From Capitulum mitella (lineage: Eukaryota > Arthropoda > Thecostraca > Pollicipedomorpha > Pollicipedidae), in the NCBI GenBank assembly GCA_030062745.1, contig CP099846.1, forward strand, positions 30,337,350-30,401,349: a stretch of 64,000 nucleotides of DNA, in the 5' to 3' direction. Position numbers and translations under genes: made by a program. The notes under the pieces were generated by a model. That model saw only the letters and a list, made by a program, of their open reading frames with translations. It was not told where the DNA came from and made no database searches. Shown here in pieces: positions 32,085 to 44,911 of the stretch. Every line of letters starts with the position of its first letter. Position 1 is the stretch's first letter.

Positions 32085-33170
32085 GACAGGACGGGGCTGA
32101 GGCGCTCTTGTACCGGCCCCACGCTGGGGGTGCGCCCCATTCTCACCGGGACGGCCGATGCGATAGATGGGTTGGTGGACGCGGCGAAGGAGGCGTAGTG
32201 ACGTGCGTCGGCAACTGCCTTTTACTTTTGTTAACGTTTGCTAATCGGGGATGGTTGATTATATGAGCTTATATGACTGTTTTTGAAGATCCCTTACGGT
32301 GTGAGGTCACTGGATGAGCCGAAGCCGTTTGTCCTATGAAATGCTTCCTCAGGGTAGAGTCCAGTCGTGCACCAGCGTTAAGGTGGCAAGTCTTTTTTTT
32401 TGCTTAGGATTGGTCGGATAAATAAGCAGCTTCGTGACTCGATGCATGTGGCAACGTGGATGCATGCACACAGTCTCCACCGCGAACAACAGAGGCTGCA
32501 CATTATAAAAGTCAGAGTGCTCTGACAATCTGGAAGCGATGTTTTCGCGGAACAGTGACCATGGCCGTTAGCTTGTTCCTCCTTATTCAGACGCTTGTGG
32601 CCATGGTCAGCGATAGTGGATATGGCTTGCTGTGTAACAGCGTGATCAGACCGATGCACGTCAGTGGTTGCACTCTGTAAGCCAGCGACAATAAAGACAA
32701 CATCCCTTGTTTATCGCTTTGTGAGGAGAATATACCATGTGGCATGCAGAGATGACGTCCATGCACCGAAATGCCCTCTGGTGTGCCGCATAACGATAAA
32801 AGTGCGCCATCTGTTTTCAGTTTGGCTATGGGACGATGCCTTCAACCGTCTCTTTAATCGGTAAACAATGACATTAAGCACAAGAGATGTGATCACCTGA
32901 AAGGGAGAACAGCTGAAAAAGTCACGATGCAGTTCATTGCATGGTTTTCCAAAGGATGCTCTCCGTGAAACGTTTTTCCAACTCATAGATGAAAAATTTG
33001 CCTCGACAACGTGACGCACATCCCTCCAACGCACAGGCTGACGAACCCTCTCGGCTCTCGGCTGCCGCCGCGTGAGGAGTCGAGACTGAGGACACCCACA
33101 CCCGGCGTGTTGGCGCAGTCCTTTACAGGTGAGTGTCCCAGGGGTGGCGCAGGTGGCGGGAATGATGCAA
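32085..33170. other. creatinase 3' UTR and intergenic DNA
   Basis: Holds the AATAAA at 32690. Past it I see no gene before the LINE. Confidence 0.5.
32690..32695 (+). promoter_or_regulatory. candidate poly(A) signal of creatinase
   Basis: AATAAA lies about 600 bases after the creatinase stop and is followed by a T/G-rich stretch from about 32707. No earlier AATAAA was seen between the stop and this site. Confidence 0.45.
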
Positions 33171-33464
33171 TAGGCCGGTCGCGGGAAGAGCGAGGGACGG
33201 GAGGAGCCACGGAGCGGCTACTCCTCTCCTCCTTCGGCTCCCAGTTCAGGGAGGAGCTCCCTCTCGTCTCCTGGGTCCTGTCCATCCCTGGGGGTCTCGA
33301 CGCCAAGCCGGGAAATGCAGGCCTCCCCTGCGTCCTCCAAATCGGAGCCGACTCCTGGCGAGTCTGAGGGAGCCTCTGGCCCCCCGACGTCGCGGGCTCG
33401 TTCGCTACTGCGGAGGGGCGGGGGTCTCCGCCGGACGCGCGACCCCGGCCCTAGTAGCCTCTAG
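33171..33464 (+). pseudogene. truncated gag tail of I-clade LINE
   Basis: In the frame ending at TAG 33462-33464, a Ser/Pro-rich tail (SSPPSAPSSGRSS, PTPGESEGASGPPTS) runs directly into the ORF2 frame, as in I-type LINEs where ORF1 ends at or overlaps ORF2. A stop at about 33171 and no zinc knuckles upstream show the gag is 5'-truncated. Confidence 0.45.
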
Positions 33465-36400
33465 TGGTGTCTCGAACTGGCTCTGAATTGCTGCTCCAGT
33501 GGAACACCAATGGATTGGTGGGCCACTGGGCGGAATTCAAAGAATATATCGTCAAAAACAGACCATTAGTTGCCGCCACTCAGGAGACTCATTTTCTTGA
33601 TTCTGACCAGTACAATTTCAATATTTCAGGCTATTCCCTTTACAAATACTGCGTTAATGTAACTCCCCGCCGAGGTGGCATGGCTCTCTCTGTCTCCAGT
33701 TCTCTCTTGCACTCTAGAATCTCCCTCAAAAGCAATCCCCATTTTGTCGCCATCAAAATTCAATTTGCACAGTTCCCCGTCACCTTGCTCTCGCTCTATC
33801 TATCTCCCTCTGAAAGCGCTGTTACCTACCTCTCTCTCTCCACCTTGCTTAACCACATCTCCGCCCCTTGCGTAATTTTGGGTGACTTCAACGCCCATCA
33901 TGCCGCATGGACTTGTCGCATCACAGACACTAGGACCCGGTACACTGAAACGTTTTTACATGACCACAACCTAATATTCCTCAATGACCGGAGCCCCATA
34001 CACGCAACCCCAAGATCACAATCAGCCGTCGACCTCTCTGTTGTTTCCAGTAACATGTCCGCAAAATTTACGTGGCGCGTACAACCGGACAGATACTTTA
34101 GTGATCATTACCCCATACACATCCACCTGCATAATACTTCCTCAGGCCAACACGATTACCACTTCCTACCCAGGTGGAACATTAAACGCGCGAACTGGCC
34201 ACCCTACAACATGCAAATTGACGCTAGTCAGCCTCCAAATTCGACGCCTCCGCTTGCACAGTTTTTGGACACAATTCTTCAAGCAGCACACAACAATATT
34301 CCTCACACCTCACGACCACACGGCCGCAGGCACGCGACTTGGTGGTCGGACACCTGCCAGAAAGCAGTAGCGATCCGGCGCCGAGCCGAGCGAGTTTTTA
34401 GACGATGTGTCTGCGGCCCGCACGAGGAGGCGGCTAGACAGGCACGTACACAGTGCAGGCGCATAATTCTTGCAGAAAAACGCAAATCCTGGGAACGGCA
34501 CAGCAGAGCAGATTCACTCCTCTCACAAAAATCTGGAATCTAGTATGTGCCTTTTCTACGAAATTTTCATCCCCCAGAGCTTTCCCACAACTGACTATTC
34601 AGGGCATGACGTACTCAGAACCGAGCGAGGTCGTGACACAGTTTGCACAGCACTACGCGGCAGTCTCTGCCAACTCACAGTACAACCAAACCACACTTAC
34701 GCACTTACATGCGACACTGCAGGCATGCCATTTCCACTCAGACAACACCGAAGCATACAATCAGCCATTCTCCTTCGCAGAACTCACACACGCCCTCAAC
34801 AGGTGCGGCAACTCTTCGGTAGGACCGGATCAGATTGCATACCCATTTTTGCAAAATCTCTCTGAATTCGGTCAATCACAACTGTTGAGTGCGTTAAATA
34901 AAACCTGGTTAAACGAAGACTTTCCGGCCACCTGGTCTTCCTCTACCATAATTCCTATCCTCAAAGTTGGCAAACCTCCTACTAACCCTGCCAGTTACCG
35001 TCCCATCTCACTCACCAGCTGTGCTTGCAAACTTTTCGAGAAAATGGTCAACGATCGGATTAGAATCTATCTAGAAACAAAAAAAAACATCATCTCTTCT
35101 TACCAAAATGGCTTTCGATCGCGCCGCTCCACGGCCGATAGCCTTCTCCACATCATTCACTCCAACCAAAATGGCTTTTCCCACCGAGAGGCGACGGTTG
35201 CACTGTTTCTGGACCTAAAAGCCGCCTTTGACAAAGTTCACCGTTCTGCCGTCTTAATTAAATTACATCGCGCCGGAATTCGTGGCCGAGCAGCTAAATT
35301 CATCTCTAACTTTCTTCGCTTAAGAACATTCACAGTGCATTGCGGCAACGTCCACTCCCCTTCTACCCTTCAGGAGCAGGGCTTGCCGAAAGGCAACGTA
35401 CTTTCCCCTACTTTATTCCTCCTCATGGTCAATGATGTCCCGGACGATCTCCCAACCACACCCCCCGGCCTCAAATATTCACTCTACGCTGACGACATAG
35501 CGGTGTAGTTCACCCACCCTAGCGTCGACCGCGCCAATACATTTGTGCAGCTTGCACTTGATTCTATCCACAAATGGTGCAACCGATGGGGCTTGCAGGT
35601 TTCTGTTGCTAAATCAGCCACGGTAATTTTTTCACACTTTCTCCGTGACATACAACCTGTAACCCCTTTGCGTCTCAGAGGCGAATACATCCCTGTCCAC
35701 ACTCATTTCAAATATTTAGGCATCACATTGGATCGCAAACTCACATTCAGCGCCCACGCTGCCGACCTACGACAACGCTATCTTGGCCGCCTTAACATTT
35801 CACAATGTATTTCAGGACAGAACTGGGGGGCCGACAGGCGCACCCTCCTGCGTCTCTACATAGCTCTAATTCGATCGATCCTAGAATATAATGCGTTTCT
35901 TTTTGACAATATCTCTTCTTCCCTTGCTTCGGTTCTGGAGGCCATCCAGAACCGAGCACTTCGAGTCACCACTGGTGCCTTTGCTGCGTTTTCGTGCGAG
36001 AATCTCCGGGCCGAAGTTGGCATTCCTTCTCTCGCACATAGGCAAGCACTTCTCCTCATGAAATACTCCATTCGAGTCCATACCACCCATAATCACCCCA
36101 TAATCACCCATCACAACACATTCTGACTCACAATCGGTGCAGACCACGACGGAACACCCACTGCATCGCGCAGCAATTGAAAAACGTCATAAACACGTCG
36201 GGCTTCCGCTTAATCCCTTGCCACTCAACTCCAACTCCTGGCAATCATTGGACTTATCGTAACCTTGATATTAGATATCTTTTCACTGAGAACAAAATTC
36301 TGTCACCCCCACGGAAACACTCCAAACCTTCATTGAATTTAGAGCAAAACTCCTGGACTACATCTTCTTGTACACTGATGGTTCTCGCACTCCTCAAGCT

Positions 36401-37195
36401 ACGGGAGCAGCATTCATAGGAGGCCGGGCCCGTCTCTCTATTCGGCTTTCAAAATTTCACTCCTCCTTCACTGCGGAAATTCGGGCCTTGCTTGCCGCCT
36501 TGAATCATTTCAAAAGCAAAAAATGACAGCGAGCCGTCATCTGCACGGACTCTCAATCAGCACTCCAATCGCTACACCGACTACACAACATTACACGCCC
36601 AGACACCCACGAACTAGTGCAGACACAATACACTTCCTGACAACACTCACCTCATTTTCCTGTGGGTGCCGGGGCATAGCTGCATCCCTGGAAACGACGT
36701 AGCCGACGCCCTGGCTAAACAGACGCACCACTTACCCAATCATGACAGCGACCCAGTGCCTTGCTCAGACTTACTTGTCCTCGTCGCCTCAAAATTTAAA
36801 CAATACATACAAAGGCACTGGGACACTCATGCACCCTTCTACATGCACCCCATCAAATTGGAATTTACATACTGGGAAACTTCCAATCAAAACACTCGTC
36901 AGAAGGAAGCTGACCTGTCTCGCCTCCGCATCGGTCACACCCGTTTCACACACTCGTACATCTTCGATGGACTCGGACCCACCCAATGCCACGCTTGCCA
37001 CACACGTTACAACATCGAACATTTTCTCATACACTGCCCCAGATATGCCACACACCGACTTCCTCTCATCGCCTATGTGCGAGATAAACATATCCCCCTG
37101 GGGCTGCCCACTCTGCTAGAAAACGATCACCCTGACCTCATCAAGCCTGTCTTTTCTTTCCTCGAGAAAACGGGCTTAATCAATTTTATCTAGTT
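33464..37195 (+). pseudogene. I-clade LINE ORF2: endonuclease, reverse transcriptase, RNase H (decayed)
   Basis: An apurinic-type endonuclease comes first (33464-~34500: QWNTNGL, TQETH, LGDFNAHHAAW, SDHYP). After a frameshift near 34500 comes reverse transcriptase (~34500-35508 and on to 36126). Its motifs are SYRPISLTSC, FLDLKAAFDKV, QGLPKGNVLSP and YADDIAV. A TAG at 35506-35508 directly follows the YADD motif. Next is an RNase H domain (YTDGS 36371, AEIRALLAAL, CTDSQSAL) with stops at 36524 and near 36636. A last frame (36666-37193) holds PGHSCIPGNDVADAL and the LSRLRIGHTRFTHS...C-C-H-C tail. There are at least three frameshifts and three stops, so the copy cannot make an active protein. 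RNase H after RT, with this C-terminal motif, is typical of the I clade. Confidence 0.9.
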
Positions 37196-37290
37196 CATCT
37201 CCCATATCATTCAACAGAACTCCACCACGAAAAACAGAACACAAACACGAATATCACCTCTTTAGAAAAATGAATCCCACGAACAATGAA
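37196..37290 (+). other. LINE 3' UTR (end uncertain)
   Basis: A-rich, C-poor DNA after the last RNase H frame. No clear terminal poly(A) or short tandem tail, so the 3' boundary is only approximate. Confidence 0.35.
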
Positions 37291-38082
37291 AGTTATGAAG
37301 TTTCAAGTAATATCAGTAAAAGGATTACAGTCCCCAACAACACTATACAACATATCAATCACGAAAACATACACAAAAGATATTATTGAAAACCGCCTTA
37401 CTAAAAATGAAATGTAAATTGGGTTCTTCCCGCACATTCCGGCCTCGTGCGAGATTTTTCCCAAACGCTGCAGCATATAATACATAGCGCCATAACACAT
37501 AACGTATAGCACGCCGGATGACAGTGGAGGTCAAGGGGGTCCCTGTTGCGGCATGCCATTGCTGGCTGAGCCAAGGGGCCCTCTGTTGCGGCAATGAAAC
37601 TGATGTCCCACTGTGTGGATCCAACGGAGCCAAGAGGTCCCATTTCAGCGCCCTTGGGTAAGGCGCGTCGTCATATTCCAAGCTTTCTTGTCATGATGTC
37701 GTCTGGCGCCCTTGAGCAAGGCGCAGAGTCTTTCTCCCGCTTCGTCTTCAAGTCGTCTTTCTCTAGACTTCTGTTGCGGCGATGAAGTTGATACCCACAC
37801 AGTCTACACCCACTCACACCGACAATCGCTATATATTATATGTTGTGTGCTTGCCTTGCAAATGTATCTTTTTTCCAGATCTGTAACAGTGTGGCGGTCT
37901 TCGGCAGCATCCTCCAAATCATCCCTACGGCGCGTACCCCTGTTTCGGCTTTGCTCCCCTTGCCTTTGCAAACCAGACATCTATGAGCTGGAATAAAGTA
38001 ACTTTTGTTTAAACGACAACGAATACAAAGTAACTTACCCCCAGGCAATGGCCTTATGGTCAGCCTGTTGTCAAAAAAAAAA
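37291..38082. other. unassigned stretch between LINE and inverted repeat
   Basis: CTGTTGCGGCAATGAA-like wording occurs three times (37539, 37581, 37772), as does GGCGCCCTTG. This may be a decayed LTR or repeat, but no termini were found. Confidence 0.35.
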
Positions 38083-39283
38083 ACAGACGAGCCATGCCCG
38101 GCATTCCTAGGACGCCGTATCTAACACCCCAACAGCATATATCGAGGTGTACCTGTAGTGACTGGCTTGGCCTAAATAACGTCATGTGTCACAATCTCCG
38201 TAAAAAAGTTCGACATTTCAATGCATTTTCATAAGGAAAATATAATTCCTTTTAAAATTATGAGGAGAGTTGTTCCTTGCTTCCCGCTTCCGCGTCCCTG
38301 CCGCTGGACAATGAAGATAAACGGCATCCGCAAACCATAAGTGGTGTTTTAATTTTGGGTCAGAAATCAGCGACAAAACAGATACATGACGCCTTGCTGG
38401 AATAACAAATCGCAGTGGCTGTAACGCCATGGGTCTGACTAACGTGTTCCAAGTCCTCTTATCCATCAACAGAGTCTAGTAGTCTGCACGTTTAATGACA
38501 CGAAAGTCAGTCATTTCTGACGCATGTTTTTGCGGTGTGATTTCCCTTTCAGCCTATTAAATGCAATACCAAGCTTTTCATTTTCACCTCAATGACATAA
38601 CTGCAGGGCCGAAAGGCACCTACTTTTGCCAGTCAAGTGTCTCTCACGAGTCTGCGAAATGGCCGCAGTAGCCGAAGCGCTGTATAAAACACAATCATCA
38701 TCATCATCTCACGAGGTCTGTTTCATTTCATACATTCCTCAAATGACTGGCCAACAGTTAACGTTTTACGTTTGCTGATTTAGGTGCCGAAATTCGTCTT
38801 TTATATTCAAGTGCCAGTGCAAGTTGTGACAATCGCTTAGATAACAACAAAAATATAACTCCCGAAATAGTCATACAGATCAAAGAGGGCACCATTGTAA
38901 TGCATTAGAAATACGAATACATAATATTAAAAGAATTGAGGTATTTTAGAGATAATGACCAAAATCGTCATTTGGTGCGCAGTGATTACGAAATCATTAG
39001 TCGCTGAAAGGGAAACGTTCACGCCGCGACGGGTCGAATCCTTATTTGATTTCCTCTATGACGTCATTTAACATGAGTTCCCCGCGCCATGGAGGTAAAA
39101 TCAGATAAGAACCACAACAGCTGATATGAAAGGCATTTGATCACCGTCATAAAATACCTTCTTTTAACGTGCAAATATTATTGGTCGGTGTAATGGAACG
39201 ATACATAAATGTTCTGCAGTAATAATGATTCCCTGGAAAATAAACATGCGTTACCAATCAGCACATGTTTAAATCAAGATGAT
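38083..39283 (+). repeat. long inverted repeat, left arm
   Basis: About 1.2 kb, repeated in inverse orientation at 40625-41867. It begins ACAGACGAGCCATGCCCGG. The arms are very similar along their full length, including an ATCATCATC run and a short open frame seen on opposite strands of each arm (38218-38469 and 41478-41729). Confidence 0.85.
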
Positions 39284-40624
39284 CATTTCTTCTCAAGGAA
39301 TAGGGGTATGGTCAATGAATTCATTTGACATCAACTCAGTAGATTTCACTGAATAATTTTCCAGTGTTGCATTTGACTGGACGCGTCAAAATCATGCAAA
39401 CGTTTACACACAGCCTTCGCAATGTGTGATGATATACTGGCACAATTTCCGCCAGCAGCAAGCAGGATATCCGTACCCGTATTGCCTCGTCAGAACGTTC
39501 GCTGATTTGCTACAGGCCCCCTTCTTCCGAGTTCACTCCAGGGATACCGCAAGCAAATTACATAACATATCCAAAGACCAAAATTACTATATAAAAATAA
39601 GAAAAAAAAGAAATAATATCAAAGTAAGACCAAAATTATACAAAAATTATATTAAAAAATTACTCACTATCAGCTGTATCTGTACCAAGAGATAATGAGC
39701 AAGGGCATGGAACATAGCCATGTGAAGACCGCCAGCCGCCCGGTCCGGCCGCACCAGCCGGAATGGTCCGACACGCAGTTAGATCATCCCAGCAGCGGCG
39801 AAACCTGCTGTTGGAGAAACAATATGATCCTCCGTAGCGTAAGTCGGATATTTAGTCTGCGTGAAGTATACGAACATTGAGCGTCAACTGAAAAAAACTA
39901 TCTCTCTTGTCCGGTTTTGGCCGAACCTTTGCTAGAAATTTGAGCTGAATCTTGAAAGTGTATCGACCAAAAGAATCATTGAAATTCACCGATAACTGCG
40001 AAAAAAGCCCTGGGAAATTAGGCAACGCAGGGTTTCACGCTAACAACAGATGATTCCGGTGATCGTAATTATTTATAGCTTTCATTTGAGATCCAACATA
40101 CTTCGTAATATCTCCCAAAGATGGTAGTTTTCCTAGATATATTGTGATCTGAGAAGACCCGAAGGGTAAGATATAACATGGGAGATCTTGGTATTTACGG
40201 TAACCATTTCAGCAAATGTCCAGTGTAACACACTGGTAACCAATTCTTGGATGATTTCGGATGTACATCGATGACAAAGCTAACGAAATCGGTTTAGCTA
40301 TAGTGCCGTAATAAGGATCATAGTATGCAAGACACTATACCATCAGCAATCACTTCTGTTCTTAAACAAAAGGTCATTTATGTGCATAACAGCACGCCAC
40401 AAATCAATGCTCCAGACCAAGCTAAATTACACATGCTGAAAATTGTCAGATCAAGACTGATTAGGCTCGTCGTGAATATGTCGTGGAGAGAATTCGTTGG
40501 ATGTGGCCAGATTTGGCTATTGCTGTTCAGGGAGACACCGTTTCGCGTGAACTGATGTAGTGTGTGAACAAGTGCTTGACACCTGCGTGGATATACGTAA
40601 CTCACGTTCTAATCCTGCACCATT
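39284..40624. other. spacer of the long inverted repeat
   Basis: About 1.34 kb, A/T-rich in places (39580-39665), unique within the window. Only short open frames (up to ~90 codons) and no family I recognise. Confidence 0.6.
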
Positions 40625-41867
40625 TGCATCTTGATTTAAACATGTGCTGATTGGTAACGCATGTTGATTTTCCAGAGAATCATTATTATTGCAGAACATT
40701 TATGTATCGTTCCATTACACCGACCAATAATATTTGCACGTTAAAAGAAGGTATTTTATGACGGTGATGAAATGTCTTTCATATCAGCTGTTGTGGTTCT
40801 TATTTGATTTTACCTCCATGGCACTGGGAGCTCATGTTAAATGACGTCATAGAGGAAATCAAATAAGCATTCGACCCGTCGCGGCTTGAACGTTTCCCTT
40901 TCAGCGACTAATGATTTCGCAATCACTGCGCACCAAATGACGATTTTGGTCATTATCTCTAAAATACCTCAATTCTTTTAATATTATGTATTCGTATTTC
41001 TAATGCATTACACTGGTGCCCTCTTTGATCTGTATGACTGTTTCGGGAATAATGTTTTTGTTGTTATCTAAGCGACTGTTACGACTATATATTGCACTGG
41101 CATATATATTTTATATATTTTATATTGCACTGGCACTTGAATATAAAAGACGAATTTCGGCACCTAAATCAGCAAACGTAAAACGTTGACTGTTGGCCAG
41201 TCATTTGAGGAATGTATGAAATGAAACAGACCTCGTGAGATGATGATGATGATTGTGTTTTATACAGCGCTTCGGCTACTGCGGCCATTTCGCAGACTCG
41301 TGAGAGACACTTGACTGGCAAAAGTAGGTGCCTTTCGGCCCTGCAGTTATGTCATTGAGGTGAAAATGAAAAGCTTGGTATTGCATTTAATAGGCTGAAA
41401 GGGAAATCACACCGCAAAAACATGCGTCAGAAATGACTGACTTTCGTGTCATTAAACGTGCAGACTACTAGACTCTGTTGATGGATAAGAGGACTTGGAA
41501 CACGTTAGTCAGACCCATGGCGTTACAGCCACGGCGATTTGTTGTTCCAGCAAGGCGTCGTGTATCTGTTTCGTCGTTGATTTCTGACCCAAAATTAAAA
41601 CACCACTTATGGCTTGCGGATGCCGTTTATCTTCATTGTCCAGCGGCAGGGACGCGGAAGCGGGAAGCAAGGAACAACTCTCCTCATAATTTTAAAAGGA
41701 ATTATATTTTCCTTATGAAAATACATTGAAATGTCGAACTTTTTTACGGAGATTGTGACACATGACGTTATTTAGGCCAAGCCAGTCACTACAGGTACAC
41801 CTCGATATATGCTGTTGGGGTGTTAGATACGGCGTCCTAGCAAAGCCGGGCATGGTTCGTCTGTTTG
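40625..41867 (-). repeat. long inverted repeat, right arm
   Basis: The inverse partner of 38083-39283, ending CCGGGCATGGTTCGTCTGT. It holds a small TATATTTTATATTGCACTGG local duplication near 41090-41140 that the left arm lacks. Confidence 0.85.
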
Positions 41868-41871
41868 CGTC

Positions 41872-42143
41872 TTCTTAAAATGAGATTCGTCGTCCTTCAG
41901 CCAGACTGTGCGGCCTCTCTCACGCCAGATTTTATTAGCTTCGTATCTAAAAATCTGAAGTGACGTAGTCCATGTCTCATTTCATCGTTTATTCTCATTA
42001 TGCCGAGTGATGCAACATAATCCTGCTGTTCGTATTCATCGTGGACATTCGTCAACTCACCTGAAGCGTGCTTCCGTCGGTTCTAGCTTAACTGCGTAGG
42101 AACTGTTTACCATGTTCGAAAACTTAGCTGTCTCCTTTGCCAT
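41872..42143 (-). CDS. possible two-exon coding segment in repeat E, copy B
   Basis: The reverse-strand counterpart of 10787-11046. ATG at 42143, exon 1 down to 42061, donor GTGAGT, second exon from 41946 downwards. Compared with copy A it has E to K, V to M, F to S, T to N and D to E changes and no stop. The reading stops being comparable at the junction with the long inverted repeat near 41870. Confidence 0.35.
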
Positions 42144-43453
42144 GGCACTCCTACAGCGGTAAGTCTTAACGAAGGAAATCCAGCATGCGACCCACGAGCT
42201 CAACAAGACATTTCGGACATTTCAACGGAAAAGGCTGTATAGCGGAACTATAAAGTGTTGTTCCCCTCGGAAATGCGATCAAGTTAATATCAGGTACATT
42301 TTGCTCGAGGCGTCAGCATCACATCACAGTGCCGTGCCGTGTTTATTCCGTTGCTATTGCCATTGGCTTGTGTTTATTCGGAGGAGCATGCGGCACGTTT
42401 TATTTAGAAAACGAAGATTTTCTTTGATTTTTAGACACTGCTTTTCCCTGCTTAACAAGCTTTAAGCGCATATGTAACAGTCCATAGGGTATGAGCAGCA
42501 ACAGCAGCAGTGCCTACTGGATGGTGGCCGTTATAAAGTATCATTAACATTATATTACAAAAAATTGCAATCCAGTCCCCAGTCCTAAGCATCAAAAGAA
42601 CCTTAGTCAAGTCCGTAATTCCATGAAACCGAAGCACTGCACTACAACCCGCAACCCAGCTTACAATTCCTCCTTCAAATAGTTCATCCTCGCAGAGGCA
42701 GCCACAGCACAGGTCTGAACCATGAAGTTCCTTTCATCGCCGTGACGGGCTTTGTGAGTTAGCCATCATGCCACATCCTTTGAACCTTTTATGGAGCGCA
42801 TTGATGAGGGGCTCAGTAACTTTGAACCTTTTATAAAGCGCTTTGATGAGGTGTTCAGTAACGAGTTTTGGAAAGGTCATCTCTTCATGTTTCTCTACGT
42901 ACAGGTAATTCGACTGGCTGATATTTCTGTCAGTTGATTTCCCAGAGAAGCCAAGCTGGCAATATCTTTTATACGGGGACCATGGACGGCAAACTGTCAT
43001 TTTGGATGACGAAGGGCAAGCGATACTGGGAAAGCGGAGGAAGACTGAGTGTCATGCTGTGAAATTTATTCACGCATTGTATTTTGTCTGCGTTAACTGC
43101 AGCCAGGCAGTCATTCATAAGCAGTTTTCAAACCTTTATGATAAACACTTAGGTTTCCGTTGCGGTAGATGAACCTGCGCACAGCCCAGCCACGGATCCT
43201 TCTTAAATGTAGCCTACGTCAGGTCATCGTTTCCTTGCGTCTCGCAGAACAGGTACAGAAACGAATGTTTGGCAGTTATCACTGGTTAAGGAGCATTATA
43301 TGGAGTGGGGGGAAGAAAAAATGTCACGTCATGACAGGGTATGCTGGCTAAAGTCAAGTTGTCCTTGTCGGAGTGGTAACGGTCAAAGGCGGGATGCACG
43401 TCTATACTTGGTTGCGATGAATACGTCACAGCACCATTCTATCACCATCTATT
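41872..43453 (-). repeat. 1.58-kb dispersed repeat E, copy B
   Basis: The inverse copy of 9488-11068. Its start abuts the outer end of the long inverted repeat at 38083-41867 within about ten bases. Confidence 0.8.
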
Positions 43454-44486
43454 TTGTTTTGGTTAATTGAAACGAATACAGGAAAATATCCGGTTTCTCG
43501 ATACATTAATCAACGTTGGACTTGCAATAAACTTTTGCATGTACAGTAATTTTCCATTTTCACAGGCATAGTACGGAATCATAACGAAAAACTGCGGCAC
43601 CGTGAGACCCTCTCATACTATCCTGAGGATTAGATTTTCCAACACATCATCTTTAGTACCTCCTTAACCGCGTTTCATTGCTTGCTTTGAACATAAGGAA
43701 AAACGTGTTCATAGAACGAAATTACAGAAAATCGCGTTTTGTTGCCGATGCTGGAAAGGCATGTTACGGAGCTATCAAAAGCAACAGCCAAGGCCAAGCG
43801 GAACTCCGTCCTTAAATTCGTGTATTGCCTGTGGATGCAGTGGCTAGGAGAGAGAGGAGGGATGCCTACCAAATTCAAGCTTGGGGTGGACGCTGTCTAG
43901 TATTTCTCCTCCTAAACGAATCATTCCGAAGCGCGGTATCTTTCATAGTTTGTATCTTTCGTTGCACAGCAGCATGACAACCAATAGGAACTCCCTCTGC
44001 CGCTGACATGCCCTCCCCTGCCTAGGCAGCGCCCGGCTGCCGCCTGCCTGGTGCTCGGCGCCGGCCGCGGCTTTAAAGTTATGTAACTTGCTCATTTATA
44101 GGCGGATCAGTCTGATTTTTACATGCTGTTCTGATCGCACCTTTTTGGGGAAATGGCGTAAAATTACAATATTCGAATATTTAATCCGAAACTTCCAATG
44201 GACCACTCCAAAAATTCCGAATCCAAAATCTATTCAAGTTACCACCTCTACTTCAAGCATTTGATTTCCGAGCGATCGAAACAATCGTGGGGCAGCTGCC
44301 AAAAAACCACAGGAGGCATGGGACTTTAACGCAGTCCTCCTTTACCGACGTTCTTGTTTCTTTCTATGCACCGTCATAGGACTTAAGCTGTTTTTTTTTA
44401 TAATTTTTTGAGGGGCAACCATGTCCCCTCAGGCCTCTCGCTTCTACCTTCCTGGCTGGCTTTGGTCGAAGCAACATTCACTGTTC
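43454..44486. other. no gene seen
   Basis: Only short frames. A GC-rich patch lies at 44010-44080. Confidence 0.45.
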
Positions 44487-44911
44487 TATGACTTCATGAT
44501 CTAAGCCCAAGGCCAAAAGCCACGGGTCAGGTCACCGATGCAGAATAATGATAGTGTGACTAGCTGTAATTTGGCACGGCCTCCGGTGAAAACTACCCAT
44601 CGGTTCCACCGACGCTGCGCTTCATTTCTATCCCCCATATTTCATCCCAGGACCACAGGCCACCGGTCAGCTCTCCGAGGCGGACTCAGAACATCGTCAC
44701 TGTCCACCCCTCTGTGCTATTTGGAGTGGAATTTGTCTGTAATTCCGTTCCCGGTGGCATTTCCTTATTTTGGTCTTCCTTTTGAGACAAGGCCAAAGGT
44801 CACGAGTCACGTTTTTAATGCGGACTGATGATGGTGTCACTAGTCGTCTTTTAGCATGATTTCCAGTGAAAAGCACCCTGCAGTTTGGTCGCTGCAACGT
44901 TTCATTACTTG
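44487..44911 (+). repeat. ~144-bp degenerate tandem repeat, units a-c
   Basis: The units share AAGGYCAAAGGTCACGRGTCAG-type openings near 44511, 44649 and 44793, a GGACT...GATGG/TCGTCACT middle and a TTTGGCATG...GTGAAAAC end. Spacing is 138 and 144 bases. Confidence 0.6.

Noticed and set aside
38218-41729. Conserved 83-codon frame seen twice
   Set aside because: The two frames are the same DNA in the opposite arms of the inverted repeat, so their likeness is no evidence for coding constraint.
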